64,000 bases of DNA, from the NCBI RefSeq assembly GCF_010548145.1, contig NZ_JAAGLN010000003.1, forward strand, positions 1-64,000, in the 5' to 3' direction. The position numbers were made by a program, and so were the translations under genes. The stretch comes from Streptomyces sp. SID10853 (lineage in GTDB: Bacteria; Actinomycetota; Actinomycetes; Streptomycetales; Streptomycetaceae). This document shows, piece by piece, positions 1-8,826 of the stretch (positions within the stretch are counted from its first letter, which is position 1; each line of letters starts with the position of its first letter). Under the pieces are notes generated by a model, which saw only the letters and a program-made list of their open reading frames with translations, made no database searches and was not told the DNA's origin.

Positions 1-384
1 GTCCACCGGCTCGCCCGCAGGCTCGCACCCGGCCACCCGGCGGTCACCGGGCTCAGCACCGCCCGCACGCCGTCCCTGCGCCCCCTGCGGCCGGTCACCC
101 TGGGCGCACTCGGCGCGGTGCTCGACGTGTCGGACGAGGAGCTGGCGTACGGCGTCGTCTACGACGAGCTCCAGACGATCGCGGCCGCCGCGCTGAAACT
201 GCTGCCCGGCGACCCGCTCGACTCGGTGGCGTGGATCCTCGCCGCTGAGCCCGGGGCGGCCGCGGCGGTGGCCGAGGCCGTCGCCGTACGGACACCGGAC
301 GGACTGCCCGCCAGGGCGGGCCTGCTCACCGAAGGGTGGGCCCTCGAACACGACCGACGAGAACGGAGACTCTTCCTTGCCTGA
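1..384 (+). CDS. ureF: Urease accessory protein UreF, C-terminal part
   Basis: The frame is open from base 1 and ends at the TGA at 382-384, so the gene begins before the window and about 127 C-terminal residues are visible. The helical stretch with [16 protein letters not shown] resembles the C-terminal region of UreF. UreF works with UreD and UreG in the chaperone complex that inserts nickel into apo-urease. Its stop overlaps the TTG start of ureG, and ureD follows with a second overlap, which confirms a urease accessory operon. The structural ureABC genes are presumably just upstream of base 1. Family assignment rests mainly on the context plus this C-terminal segment. Confidence 0.88.
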   Translation, partial: VHRLARRLAPGHPAVTGLSTARTPSLRPLRPVTLGALGAVLDVSDEELAYGVVYDELQTIAAAALKLLPGDPLDSVAWILAAEPGAAAAVAEAVAVRTPDGLPARAGLLTEGWALEHDRRERRLFLA

Positions 385-1183
385 GAACGCCCCCAGGTCC
401 CTGCCTTCCCTGCCTCCCCTGTCGGAGAACGCCCCCGGGACCCAGCCGCTCAACCAGCACTTCAACGAACCGCTCAACCAGCCGCGTGCCCTGCGCCTCG
501 GCGTCGCGGGCCCGGTCGGCACCGGTAAGAGCTCGATCCTGGCGACCCTCTGCCGTGCGCTCGCCGGTGAACTCTCCATGGCTGTGGTCACCAACGACAT
601 CTACACCGACGAGGACGCCCGCTTCCTGCGTTCTGCGGGTGTCCTGCCCACCGAGCGGATCCGCGCCGTGGAGACCGGCGCCTGCCCGCACACCGCGATA
701 CGCGACGACGTCAGCGCCAACCTCGACGCGGTCGAGGACCTCGAAGAGGCGTACGGGCCGCTCGACCTGGTGCTCATCGAGAGCGGCGGCGACAACCTCA
801 CCGCCACGTTCAGCCCGGCACTCGCCGACGCCCAGCTCTTCTGCATCGATGTGGCGGGCGGCGGCGACGTGGCCCGCAAGGGCGGCCCCGGCATCACCGG
901 GGCCGACCTGCTCGTCATCAACAAGACCGACCTCGCGCCGCACGTGGAGGTCGATGTCGCGGCCATGGTCGCCGACGCGGAGGCCGCACGCGACGGCCTC
1001 CGGGTCCTCGCGCTGTCCAAGCACGACGCGGCGTCCGTGGCCGAACTCGCCGACTGGGTCAGGGCGTTGCTCGTACGCCACCGCTCCGGCACCCATGTGC
1101 CGACCGACCCGGGCCCGATGGCCCCGCACAGCCACGGCCCCGGCCCCGGCCCCGGTGACGGCGAAGGCCACAGCCACCCATGA
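377..1183 (+). CDS. ureG: Urease accessory GTPase UreG
   Basis: SIMIBI-class GTPase that powers nickel delivery to urease. Visible motifs: Walker [10 protein letters not shown] (about residues 45-53), the metal-binding CPH (103-105), ESGGDNL (135-141) and the guanine-specificity NKTD (182-185). At 268 residues it is longer than the usual 205-230 because of a Pro-rich N-terminal extension of about 38 residues and a His/Gly/Pro-rich tail (from residue 251) that could hold Ni or Zn. The TTG start at 377 is chosen because GGAG lies 8 nt upstream (365-368) and the start overlaps the ureF stop; no better in-frame start precedes the P-loop. The stop overlaps ureD as ATGA. Confidence 0.95.
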   Translation: MPENAPRSLPSLPPLSENAPGTQPLNQHFNEPLNQPRALRLGVAGPVGTGKSSILATLCRALAGELSMAVVTNDIYTDEDARFLRSAGVLPTERIRAVETGACPHTAIRDDVSANLDAVEDLEEAYGPLDLVLIESGGDNLTATFSPALADAQLFCIDVAGGGDVARKGGPGITGADLLVINKTDLAPHVEVDVAAMVADAEAARDGLRVLALSKHDAASVAELADWVRALLVRHRSGTHVPTDPGPMAPHSHGPGPGPGDGEGHSHP

Positions 1184-1932
1184 CCGGATCCGACGACGGC
1201 GGCGCCGACCCCACGGCCGTCGCCGTCGAGCGCGACGCCGATGGCCGCCATATCGCCCGCGAACTGCGCCCCGGCGCCTTTCTCGCGCCCCGCCCGCTGA
1301 GTCCGGCGTCCGACGGACTGCACCTCGCCCTGGTCGGCACCCGCGCCGGGCTCCTGGCGGGCGACGCGCTGACCCTGCACCTCTCGGTCGGCCCCGGCGC
1401 CCGGCTGCACATCGTCGAACCCGCCGGGCTCGTCGCCTACGACCACCGCGGCGGCGCATCGGCCTGGCGCGCCACCGTCGACATCGCCGAGGGCGGCGAG
1501 CTGACCTGGGACGCACAGCCCTTCGTGGTCGCGTCAGGGGCGAACGTCCGGCGCACCATGGACATCGCGCTGGCCGCAGGCGCCCGGATGCTCTGGCGCG
1601 ACACCCTGGTCCTGGGGCGCTCAGGGGAACGGGGCGGCAGCATACGGGCGACGACCCGTGCCACGTACGACGGCCAGGACCTGCTGGCCGAGGACCTGGA
1701 CCTGCGCGATCCGGAGATCCGGGAGCTGCCGGGCATCCTCGGCGCCCACCGGGTCATCGGCTCGGTCACCGCCCTCGGCGCCACCCCCGGCGGCCCCCGC
1801 CACCCGTACCGCACGGACCTGGCGGGCCCTGGAGCGCAGGTACGGCTCCTCGACACGGTGGCCCCGGCGATCGAAGCGGAGCTCACCGGGGTGTGGGAGC
1901 AGTGGCGCGGCGAGCGGAGTCCCGGCGCGTGA
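1180..1932 (+). CDS. ureD: Urease accessory protein UreD
   Basis: UreD (UreH) binds apo-urease and recruits UreF and UreG for nickel insertion. The 250-residue protein has the family's beta-rich pattern, including [12 protein letters not shown] and [13 protein letters not shown] (central third), and a usual length. The ATG overlaps the ureG stop (ATGA at 1180-1183), so translation is probably coupled. The order ureF-ureG-ureD is the common actinobacterial one. It is the last urease gene; the next gene, recO, belongs to another process and begins 50 nt downstream. Confidence 0.92.
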   Translation: MTGSDDGGADPTAVAVERDADGRHIARELRPGAFLAPRPLSPASDGLHLALVGTRAGLLAGDALTLHLSVGPGARLHIVEPAGLVAYDHRGGASAWRATVDIAEGGELTWDAQPFVVASGANVRRTMDIALAAGARMLWRDTLVLGRSGERGGSIRATTRATYDGQDLLAEDLDLRDPEIRELPGILGAHRVIGSVTALGATPGGPRHPYRTDLAGPGAQVRLLDTVAPAIEAELTGVWEQWRGERSPGA

Positions 1933-1982
1933 CCCGGGGCTCCCTGCGTACCGGGCCCGGCGCGTACGGGACAATGGACCCC

Positions 1983-2729
1983 ATGAGTCTTTTCCGTGAC
2001 GACGGGGTCGTCCTGCGGACTCAGAAGCTGGGTGAGGCCGACCGCATCATCACGCTGCTGACCCGGGGCCACGGGCGGGTGCGCGCCGTCGCCCGTGGCG
2101 TGCGGCGTACGAAGTCCAAGTTCGGGGCGCGGCTCGAACCGTTCTCCCACGTCGACGTGCAGTTCTTCGCACGCGGCAGCGAGCTCATCGGACGCGGCCT
2201 CCCGCTGTGCACCCAGAGCGAGACCATCGCTCCGTACGGTGGCGGGATCGTCAGCGACTACGCCCGCTACACGGCCGGCACGGCCATGCTGGAGACGGCG
2301 GAGCGCTTCACCGACCACGAGGGCGAGCCGTCCGTCCAGCAGTATCTGCTGCTCATCGGCGGGCTGCGCACCCTCGCCCGCGGAGAGCACGCCCCGAATC
2401 TGATCCTCGACGCGTTCCTGCTGCGCTCGCTCGCCGTCAACGGCTACGCGCCTAGCTTCGAGGACTGTGCGAAGTGCGGCATGGAAGGGCCGAACCGGTT
2501 CTTCTCCGTGGCGGGCGGCGGGGCGGTGTGCGGCGACTGCCGGGTGCCCGGCAGCGTCGTACCCTCTGCGGAGGCCGTCGGGCTGCTCAGCGCACTGCTG
2601 ACGGGGGACTGGACGACGGCCGACGCGGCCGAGCCGCGGCACGTCAGGGAGGGCAGCGGGCTCGTATCGGCCTATCTGCACTGGCACTTGGAGCGCGGGC
2701 TGCGCTCGTTGCGGTACGTAGAGAAGTAG
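1983..2729 (+). CDS. recO: DNA repair protein RecO
   Basis: RecO acts in RecFOR recombinational repair, loading RecA onto SSB-coated DNA and annealing strands. The 248-residue product begins MSLFRDDGVVLRTQKLGEAD, a typical RecO OB-fold start, followed by a helical domain and a zinc-knuckle with CAKC (near residue 161) and CGDC (near residue 179). The frame is open far upstream, but the ATG at 1983 is where homology to the family begins. uppS follows after 18 nt on the same strand, so the two are probably co-transcribed. Confidence 0.95.
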   Translation: MSLFRDDGVVLRTQKLGEADRIITLLTRGHGRVRAVARGVRRTKSKFGARLEPFSHVDVQFFARGSELIGRGLPLCTQSETIAPYGGGIVSDYARYTAGTAMLETAERFTDHEGEPSVQQYLLLIGGLRTLARGEHAPNLILDAFLLRSLAVNGYAPSFEDCAKCGMEGPNRFFSVAGGGAVCGDCRVPGSVVPSAEAVGLLSALLTGDWTTADAAEPRHVREGSGLVSAYLHWHLERGLRSLRYVEK

Positions 2730-2747
2730 TGAGAGGGAGACGAGCAC

Positions 2748-3557
2748 ATGGCACGACGCGGGATTCTGGGGCGTAACAAGCAGGAGTACAAAACCCCCGA
2801 ACTGCACCCGTCGGGCGCCCGCCCGCCGAAGATTCCGGGCGAGCTGGTGCCGAACCACGTGGCGATCGTCATGGACGGCAACGGCCGCTGGGCCAAGGAC
2901 CGCGGGCTGCCGCGCACCGAGGGCCACAAGGTCGGCGAGTCCACCGTGCTCGAAGTGCTCAACGGCTGTATCGAGATGGGCGTCAAGAATCTCTCGCTGT
3001 ACGCCTTCTCGACCGAGAACTGGAAGCGCTCGCCCGAAGAGGTGCGCTTCCTGATGAACTTCAACCGTGACGTCATCAGGCGGCGCCGGGACGAGATGGA
3101 CGAGCTGGGGATCCGGATCCGCTGGGTGGGCCGGATGCCCAAGCTGTGGAAGTCGGTCGTCGAGGAACTCCAGGTCGCCCAGGAGCAGACCAAGGACAAC
3201 GACGCCATGACGCTGTACTTCTGCGTCAACTACGGCGGGCGCGCGGAGATCGCCGACGCGGCGCAGGCCATCGCCCGCGATGTGGCGGACGGCAAGCTGG
3301 ACCCGTCGAAGGTCAACGAGAAGACCTTCGCGAAGTACATCTACTACCCGGACATGCCGGACGTCGACCTGTTCCTGCGCCCCAGCGGCGAGCAGCGCAC
3401 GTCCAACTACCTGATCTGGCAGAGCGCGTACGCCGAGATGGTCTTCCAGGACGTCCTGTGGCCGGACTTCGACCGCCGTGACCTGTGGCGGGCCTGTCTC
3501 GAATTCGCCCAGCGGGACCGGCGGTTCGGCGGCGCGATCGAGGAGACGACCGGCTGA
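2748..3557 (+). CDS. uppS: Isoprenyl (undecaprenyl-type) diphosphate synthase
   Basis: cis-Prenyltransferase that extends farnesyl diphosphate with isopentenyl diphosphate to make the C50/C55 lipid carrier for cell-wall synthesis. The family signature [12 protein letters not shown] lies at residues 38-49, with the catalytic Asp at 43; the [12 protein letters not shown] and [19 protein letters not shown] motifs are intact. Length 269 is usual for actinobacteria. A GAGGGAGACGAG stretch 7 nt before the ATG is a good ribosome-binding site. It sits directly behind recO and converges on zur across a repeat-filled gap. Confidence 0.95.
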   Translation: MARRGILGRNKQEYKTPELHPSGARPPKIPGELVPNHVAIVMDGNGRWAKDRGLPRTEGHKVGESTVLEVLNGCIEMGVKNLSLYAFSTENWKRSPEEVRFLMNFNRDVIRRRRDEMDELGIRIRWVGRMPKLWKSVVEELQVAQEQTKDNDAMTLYFCVNYGGRAEIADAAQAIARDVADGKLDPSKVNEKTFAKYIYYPDMPDVDLFLRPSGEQRTSNYLIWQSAYAEMVFQDVLWPDFDRRDLWRACLEFAQRDRRFGGAIEETTG

Positions 3558-3594
3558 GGGAAGGCCGACCGGCCCTGCGCCGAGCGGCCGCCGG

Positions 3595-3738
3595 CGCAGG
3601 GCCCCGGCAGCGCAGGGCCCCGGCAGCGCAGGGCCCAGGCAGCGCAGGGCCCAGGCATGCGCAGGGCCCCGGCACCGCAAGGTCCAGGCATGCGCAGGGC
3701 CCCGACGACCCAGGGCCCCGACAACCCAGGGCCCCGGA
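3595..3738. repeat. Tandem repeat, 15-16 bp unit, about 9 copies
   Basis: The gap between the convergent uppS and zur genes is filled by degenerate copies of GCGCAGGGCCCCGGCA. The first four are nearly identical, then copies diverge (GCAAGGTCC..., CAGGGCCCCGACAACC). The unit is rich in GGGCCC self-complementary cores, so the transcript of either strand could fold into many small hairpins. It may act as a bidirectional transcription end, but no clean single terminator stem stands out. Confidence 0.85.
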
Positions 3739-3765
3739 CGCGCTGGGCGTTCCGGGGCCGGGGTC

Positions 3766-4185
3766 TCAGCTCTCCGCGGCGGATGCCGCGCACTCCGCGC
3801 AGGTCCCGAAGACCTCCACCGTGTGCGCGACGTTCACATAACCGTGCTGTGCCGCGATGGACTCCGCCCACTTCTCCACCGCGGGCCCCTCCACCTCGAC
3901 GGCCTTGCCGCAGGTGCGGCAGACCAGATGGTGGTGGTGCTCACCGGTCGAACACCGCCGGTACACCGACTCGCCGTCGCCCGTGCGCAGCACGTCGACC
4001 TCGCCCGCGTCGGCCAGCGACTGGAGCGTGCGGTAGACGGTGGTCAGCCCGACCGAGTCGCCCCGGTGCTTGAGCACGTCGTGCAGCTCCTGGGCACTGC
4101 GGAACTCGTCCACCTCGTCGAGCGCCGCGGCCACCGCGGCCCGCTGCCGTGTCGACCGGCCTCGTACTGGTGCTCCCGCAGTCAC
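3766..4185 (-). CDS. zur: Zinc uptake regulator, Fur family
   Basis: Zinc-responsive repressor of high-affinity zinc uptake. The 139-residue protein has a winged helix (about residues 10-80, with GLTTVYRTLQSLADAGEV as the recognition region), a metal-sensing GEHHHHLVCRTCGK segment with Cys89 and Cys92, and a second Cys pair (129 and 132) making the structural zinc site. It is the last gene of znuA-znuC-znuB-zur, 57 nt after znuB. That context and the His-rich sensing region favour Zur over Fur, PerR or Nur. Two Zur-like boxes in front of znuA suggest the operon, including zur, is autoregulated. Confidence 0.94.
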   Translation of the reverse strand: MTAGAPVRGRSTRQRAAVAAALDEVDEFRSAQELHDVLKHRGDSVGLTTVYRTLQSLADAGEVDVLRTGDGESVYRRCSTGEHHHHLVCRTCGKAVEVEGPAVEKWAESIAAQHGYVNVAHTVEVFGTCAECAASAAES

Positions 4186-4242
4186 AGGTGCCTCCTCGCC
4201 GTGCGTCGCCCGCCCATGTGTCGGGCCATTGTGCCAGCTCCG

Positions 4243-5136
4243 TCAGGCGCCGGCCGATTCCGCGGGCCGCCGCGCCGCCGGAAGGCCGGGCCCGCACTCC
4301 GCCTCGGCCGCCTCCGCGGCCCGTGCCCGCCGCCTCGCCAGCGGTGCGGCGAGCGCGGTCAGCGCCACGAAGACCGCGATGGCCAGCAGAACAATGGTCG
4401 CTCCGGGCGGCACGTCCTGGTAGTAGGACGTGACCGTACCGGCGAGCGTCACCGCGGTGCCGATCACCACGGCCACCACGAAGGTGACCGCGAACGACTT
4501 CGTCAGCTGCTGCGCCGCCGCGACCGGGACCACCATCAGCGCGCTCACCAGGAGCAGCCCGACCACCCGCATGGCGACGGTGACGGTGACGGCGGCCGTG
4601 ACCGCGATGAGCAGGTTCAGCACCCGCACCGGCAGCCCGGTGACCCGGGCGAACTCCTCGTCCTGGCTGACCGCGAAGAGCTGCCTGCGCAGCCCGAGCG
4701 TCACCAGGACCACGAAAGCGGCCAGGATGCAGATCGCGGTGACATCGCTCTGCGAGACGGTCGCGAGCGAGCCGAAGAGGTACGACGAGAGGTTGGCGTT
4801 GGAGCCGGTGGGGGAGAGGTTGATCAGCAGCACCCCGCCCGACATACCGCCGTAGAAGAGCATCGCCAGCGCCACGTCCCCGCGCATCCGGCCGTAGCTG
4901 CGGATCAGCTCCATCGAGACGGCGCCGACGACCGAGACCAGCGTCGCCATCCACACAGGGCTGGAATTGAGCAGAAAGCCGAGGCCGACCCCGGTCATGG
5001 CGATGTGGCCGATGCCGTCTCCCATCAGTGCCTGGCGGCGCTGGACGAGGTAGATGCCGATGGCGGGTGCGGTGATGCCGACCAGGACGGCGGCGAGCAG
5101 GGCCCGCTGCATCAGGGCGCTCTGGAGAAGTTCCAT
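4243..5136 (-). CDS. znuB: Zinc ABC transporter permease ZnuB
   Basis: Membrane subunit of the ZnuABC zinc importer (ABC-3 family). The 297-residue protein begins MELLQSALMQRALLAAVLVG and has about eight hydrophobic segments, with family motifs GDGIGHIAMTGVGLGF and ARVTGLPVRVLN. The frame extends upstream into znuC, but the ATG at 5136 lies 2 nt after the znuC stop and is where the family begins, so translational coupling with znuC is likely. zur follows downstream on the same strand. Confidence 0.93.
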   Translation of the reverse strand: MELLQSALMQRALLAAVLVGITAPAIGIYLVQRRQALMGDGIGHIAMTGVGLGFLLNSSPVWMATLVSVVGAVSMELIRSYGRMRGDVALAMLFYGGMSGGVLLINLSPTGSNANLSSYLFGSLATVSQSDVTAICILAAFVVLVTLGLRRQLFAVSQDEEFARVTGLPVRVLNLLIAVTAAVTVTVAMRVVGLLLVSALMVVPVAAAQQLTKSFAVTFVVAVVIGTAVTLAGTVTSYYQDVPPGATIVLLAIAVFVALTALAAPLARRRARAAEAAEAECGPGLPAARRPAESAGA

Positions 5137-5138
5137 GG

Positions 5139-5978
5139 TCAGCTCAGCAGTCCTGTCCTGGCCGGCTCGGCCGGCGCGTGCGGGTGTACGTGGTCGTGGC
5201 CTGGCAGGGAATGCTGGCCCAGCGCCTCGGGAGGCGGCCCGTCGTGTGTGACGCAGCCGTCGCGCAGCACGACGGCGCGGTCGATCAGCGGCTCCAGCGG
5301 CCCCAGCTCGTGCAGCACCAGCAGCACGGTCGTCCGGGCGGCCACCTGCTCGCGCAGGGTCGAGGCGAGGATCTCCTGGCTGGCCAGGTCGACCCCGGCC
5401 ATCGGCTCGTCCATGATCAGCAGTTCCGGTTCGGACGCCAGCGCCCGGGCGATCAGCACCCGCTGGTGCTGGCCGCCGGAGAGCGCGCTCACCGAGTCGC
5501 CCGCGCGGTCGCTGAGCCCGACCAGCTCGATGGCGCGGGCGACGGCCGCCCGGTCGGCCTTCGACGGCCACCGCAGCTTCGTACGGGCGAGCCTCCCGGA
5601 CGAGACGATCTCGCGCACCGTCGCCGGCACTCCGCCCGCCGCCGTGGTGCGCTGCGGTACGTAACCGATGCGTGCCCACTGCCGGAACCGGCCCAGCGGG
5701 CTGCCGAAGAGTTCGATCGAGCCGCCGGTGAGGGGGACCTGGCCGATCACCGCGCGTACGGCGGTCGACTTGCCCGAGCCGTTGGCGCCGAGCAGGGCGA
5801 CGACCTCGCCCCGGCCGACCCGGAGGTCGATACCGCGCAGCACGGGGCGCGAGCCGAGCGCGGCGGTGGCGCCGCGCACCGAGATGACGGGTTCCTGTTC
5901 CATGTCCATGGCGCGTGCCTCCGGTGCGGTCGCAGGTGCGGTCTCAGATGCGGACGGGCCTGTGCGGGGTGCGGTCAC
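5139..5978 (-). CDS. znuC: Zinc ABC transporter ATP-binding protein ZnuC
   Basis: ATPase of the zinc importer. Walker [10 protein letters not shown] (about residues 64-72), Q-loop IGYVPQR, signature ALSGGQHQR, Walker B ELLIMDEP and the switch His in VLHELG are all present. The C-terminus carries a His/Pro-rich tail ([10 protein letters not shown]) that could bind zinc. The GTG at 5978 overlaps the znuA stop (GTGA). The first 26 residues are low-complexity, and an in-frame ATG at residue 24 or 26 is an alternative start. Confidence 0.93.
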   Translation of the reverse strand: MTAPRTGPSASETAPATAPEARAMDMEQEPVISVRGATAALGSRPVLRGIDLRVGRGEVVALLGANGSGKSTAVRAVIGQVPLTGGSIELFGSPLGRFRQWARIGYVPQRTTAAGGVPATVREIVSSGRLARTKLRWPSKADRAAVARAIELVGLSDRAGDSVSALSGGQHQRVLIARALASEPELLIMDEPMAGVDLASQEILASTLREQVAARTTVLLVLHELGPLEPLIDRAVVLRDGCVTHDGPPPEALGQHSLPGHDHVHPHAPAEPARTGLLS

Positions 5979-6940
5979 TTCGCGCCGAGGGCCTTCTGGA
6001 GCGCGACGAGGTTGGACCGCATGACCTGGATGTAGTCGCGGCCCCTGGACTTGTCCGTGATCCCTTCCAGCGGGTCCAGGACGTCGGTCTTCACATGCAG
6101 GTCGCCGGCGAGGGTCTTGGCCGTGTCGGGGTTCGCGATGGTCTCGAAGAAGACCGTGTTGACGTGGTGCTTCGCGGCGAGGCTGTGCAGGTCCTTCATG
6201 CGCGAGACGCTGGGCTCGCTCTCCGGGTCGATCCCGCTGATGGCCTCCTCGGTGAGGCCGTACCGCTCGGCGAGGTAGCCGAAGGCGGCGTGCGTGGTGA
6301 CGAAGGTGTCGGACGTGCGGTGCTTCAGCCCGTCCGCGTACTGCTTGTTGAGGGCGTCGAGCTTCTTCACCAAGGCGTCGGTGTTCCTGCGGTAGTCCGC
6401 CTTGTGCTTCGGGTCCGCCGCGGCGAGCGTCTTGTCCACGCCCTTGGCGACCTGGGCGTAGCGCACCGGGTCGAGCCAGATGTGCGGGTCGAGTCCGGCT
6501 TCGCTCTCCGAGTGGGAGTCGTTGTCACCGGTCGTGTGGTGCCGGCCGTCGACCTCGGTGCCGTGCTTTTCGAGCGTGGTCATCGAGGCGGCGTCGGCGG
6601 TGTACTTCACACCGGACTGCTTGATCGCCTCGTCGACGGCGGGCTGGAGGCCCTTCAGATAGACGATCGCGTCCACGTCGGAGAGGGCGACGGTCTGCTT
6701 CGGGCTGAGTTCCAGGTCGTGCGGCTCGACGCCGGGCTTCGTCAGGTTGGTGACGGAGACATGGTCGCCGCCTATCTGCTGCGTCAGGTACTGGAGTGGA
6801 TAGAACGACGCCACGACACGCAGCTTTCCGTCCTTGTGGTCGGCTGCGGAGGAGGAGGCGGAGCAGGCGGAGAGGGCGACCAGTCCGGCGGCGACCGCTG
6901 CGGAGACAGCTGTGGCGGGTATGAGGCGTCGTACGTTCAT
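5975..6940 (-). CDS. znuA: Zinc ABC transporter substrate-binding lipoprotein ZnuA
   Basis: Cluster A-I zinc-binding lipoprotein that captures Zn(II) outside the membrane. The signal peptide ends in the lipobox LSAC. The mature part has the ligand region with [11 protein letters not shown], the flexible acidic/His-rich loop ([13 protein letters not shown] to [15 protein letters not shown]) and the later His motif [14 protein letters not shown]. The ATG at 6940 gives a normal N-terminus; an ATG at 6949 and a TTG at 6955 are upstream alternatives. It is the first gene of the zinc operon. One of two Zur boxes overlaps this start and the other lies just upstream. Confidence 0.93.
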   Translation of the reverse strand: MNVRRLIPATAVSAAVAAGLVALSACSASSSAADHKDGKLRVVASFYPLQYLTQQIGGDHVSVTNLTKPGVEPHDLELSPKQTVALSDVDAIVYLKGLQPAVDEAIKQSGVKYTADAASMTTLEKHGTEVDGRHHTTGDNDSHSESEAGLDPHIWLDPVRYAQVAKGVDKTLAAADPKHKADYRRNTDALVKKLDALNKQYADGLKHRTSDTFVTTHAAFGYLAERYGLTEEAISGIDPESEPSVSRMKDLHSLAAKHHVNTVFFETIANPDTAKTLAGDLHVKTDVLDPLEGITDKSRGRDYIQVMRSNLVALQKALGAK

Positions 6941-6976
6941 GACAGTCATTTTCAACGAAAGTGGAAACCATTGTCA
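6940..6976. promoter_or_regulatory. Two tandem Zur boxes before znuA
   Basis: Two 15-bp near-palindromes match the actinobacterial Zur consensus TGAAAATCATTTTCA: TGACAGTCATTTTCA at 6940-6954 (13 of 15) and TGGAAACCATTGTCA at 6962-6976 (12 of 15). Their centres are 22 bp apart, about two helical turns, so two dimers would bind the same DNA face. The proximal box overlaps the znuA start codon. The consensus is recalled, not computed. Confidence 0.8.
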
Positions 6977-7165
6977 ACAACGGTTCGGTGTGACCCTCCG
7001 GAACGGCTCGGTGCGACCCCTCCGGCGACCCCGCCGCCCGGCCGTCGTGAAGGGGATCTCCGGCCCATCCCGGCAGGAACCGGTAACCGATTTGATCCGG
7101 GGGGCCCAGCCGCCGGTAACCTGAGGTATTCCGCTGTTCGCAATCGTCGTAATGAAGAGAGCACC

Positions 7166-8548
7166 GTGGCCGCCGACAAGATCGACACCATCGTCAGCCT
7201 GAGCAAGCGCCGTGGCTTCGTCTACCCCTCCAGTGAGATCTACGGTGGTCAGCGTGCCGCCTGGGACTACGGGCCGCTGGGTGTCGAGCTGAAGGAGAAC
7301 CTGAAGCGCCAGTGGTGGCGTTACATGGTCACCGCGCGCGAGGACGTGGTCGGTCTCGACTCGTCGGTCATCCTGGCCTCGGAGACCTGGGAGGCGTCCG
7401 GTCACGTCGCGACCTTCTCCGACCCGCTGACCGAGTGCACCTCCTGCCACAAGCGCTTCCGCGCGGACCACCTGGAGGAGGCGTACGAGGAGAAGCACGG
7501 CCACGCGCCCGCGAACGGCCTCGCCGACCTCAACTGCCCCAACTGCGGCAACAAGGGCACCTTCACCGAGCCCAAGAACTTCTCGGGCCTGCTCTCCACC
7601 CACCTCGGCCCGACCCAGGACAGCGGCTCCATCGCCTACCTGCGGCCCGAGACGGCCCAGGGCATCTTCACCAACTTCGGCCAGGTGCAGCAGACTTCGC
7701 GCAAGAAGCCGCCGTTCGGCATCGCGCAGATGGGCAAGTCCTTCCGGAACGAGATCACTCCGGGCAACTTCATCTTCCGCACCCGCGAGTTCGAGCAGAT
7801 GGAGATGGAGTTCTTCGTCAAGCCGGGCGAGGACGAGCAGTGGCAGGAATACTGGATGGAGCAGCGCTGGAACTGGTACCGCGACCTCGGTATGCGCGAG
7901 GAGAACATGCGCTGGTTCGAGCACCCGAAGGAGAAGCTGTCCCACTACTCGAAGCGCACCGCCGACATCGAGTACCGCTTCCGCTTCGGCGGCAGTGAGT
8001 GGGGCGAGCTGGAGGGCGTCGCCAACCGCACGGACTACGACCTCGGCGCGCACTCCAAGGCATCCGGCACCGACCTCTCCTACTTCGACCAGGAGAAGGG
8101 CGAGCGCTGGACGCCGTACGTCATCGAGCCCGCGGCGGGTGTCGGCCGGGCCATGCTGGCCTTCATGCTCGACGCGTACATCGAGGACGAGGCGCCCAAC
8201 GCCAAGGGCGTCATGGAGAAGCGCACCGTGATGCGCCTCGACCCGCGCCTCGCGCCGGTCAAGGTCGCGGTCCTGCCGCTCTCCCGCAACCCGCAGCTGT
8301 CGCCGAAGGCCAAGGGCCTGGCGACCGACCTGCGCCGCAACTGGAACATCGAGTTCGACGACGCGGGCGCCATCGGCCGCCGCTACCGCCGCCAGGACGA
8401 GATCGGTACGCCCTTCTGCGTCACGGTGGACTTCGACACCCTCGACGACAACGCGGTGACGGTCCGCGAGCGCGACACGATGAAGCAGGAGCGTGTCTCG
8501 CTGGACCAGATCCAGTCGTACCTCGGCGGCCGGCTGCTGGGCTGCTGA
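7166..8548 (+). CDS. glyS: Glycyl-tRNA synthetase, dimeric type
   Basis: Class II synthetase charging tRNA-Gly. At 460 residues it is the homodimeric type found in actinobacteria, not the bacterial alpha2beta2 form. Class II motif 2 is visible in [19 protein letters not shown], motif 1 lies near the N-terminus, and an inserted CTSCHKRF...CPNCGNKG segment looks like a zinc ribbon. The long upstream frame is fortuitous; homology starts at the GTG at 7166 ([18 protein letters not shown]), preceded by GAAGAGAG. Transcription diverges from znuA. Direct repeats CCGGTAACC (7080-7088 and 7113-7121) lie in its promoter region. Confidence 0.96.
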   Translation: MAADKIDTIVSLSKRRGFVYPSSEIYGGQRAAWDYGPLGVELKENLKRQWWRYMVTAREDVVGLDSSVILASETWEASGHVATFSDPLTECTSCHKRFRADHLEEAYEEKHGHAPANGLADLNCPNCGNKGTFTEPKNFSGLLSTHLGPTQDSGSIAYLRPETAQGIFTNFGQVQQTSRKKPPFGIAQMGKSFRNEITPGNFIFRTREFEQMEMEFFVKPGEDEQWQEYWMEQRWNWYRDLGMREENMRWFEHPKEKLSHYSKRTADIEYRFRFGGSEWGELEGVANRTDYDLGAHSKASGTDLSYFDQEKGERWTPYVIEPAAGVGRAMLAFMLDAYIEDEAPNAKGVMEKRTVMRLDPRLAPVKVAVLPLSRNPQLSPKAKGLATDLRRNWNIEFDDAGAIGRRYRRQDEIGTPFCVTVDFDTLDDNAVTVRERDTMKQERVSLDQIQSYLGGRLLGC

Positions 8549-8593
8549 CCCGGCGCGGTTACTGCTCCACCCCCGCGTCGTTCTGACGCGACA

Positions 8594-8627
8594 GGGCCCC
8601 GGTCCCGCTTCGGCGGGGGCGGGGCCC
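8594..8627 (+). terminator. Hairpin terminator after glyS
   Basis: GGGCCCCGGTCCCGC pairs with GCGGGGGCGGGGCCC around a TTCG loop, with one or two imperfections. It begins 45 nt after the glyS stop and is followed by TTCTGTTCTG. The stable stem and tetraloop suit an intrinsic terminator that isolates glyS from the hydantoin island. Confidence 0.8.
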
Positions 8628-8752
8628 TTCTGTTCTGCCCTGAATGTTCTGTGCTCTGTTCCGCGCTCTCTTTCCGCGCTGCGGTCGGCTCCGGCGGCCG
8701 GACGCCGGAGCGCCATGAGGAACCGCTCATTCCCTCTCGCGGTGCCGACCCA

Positions 8753-8818
8753 TTGACGCGAAATCCTTGCGCGCCCTACGCTGTTCGAGATTACAGACCA
8801 CGTCCGAAATCTCGAACA
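8753..8818 (+). promoter_or_regulatory. Promoter and 11-bp inverted-repeat operator of the hydantoin island
   Basis: A sigma70-type promoter is visible: TTGACG at 8753-8758, 18 bp, then TACGCT at 8777-8782. The left arm TGTTCGAGATT (8782-8792) starts at the last base of the -10 element, covering the expected start of transcription. Its perfect partner AATCTCGAACA lies at 8808-8818 after a 15-bp spacer. A protein bound here would block initiation; in RNA the arms could also form a hairpin next to the first ribosome-binding site. No regulator gene lies in the island. Confidence 0.72.
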
Positions 8819-8826
8819 GGACTTCC

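Noticed and set aside
336-1982. Upstream part of the plus-strand frame leading into recO
   Set aside because: The sequence is Arg/Pro/Thr-rich and lies out of frame over ureG and ureD; only the part from the ATG at 1983 is real.
1437-3680. 747-codon minus-strand frame across ureD, recO and uppS
   Set aside because: It overlaps three well-supported genes on the other strand and runs through the repeat array; Arg/Pro/Ala-rich translation without domains.
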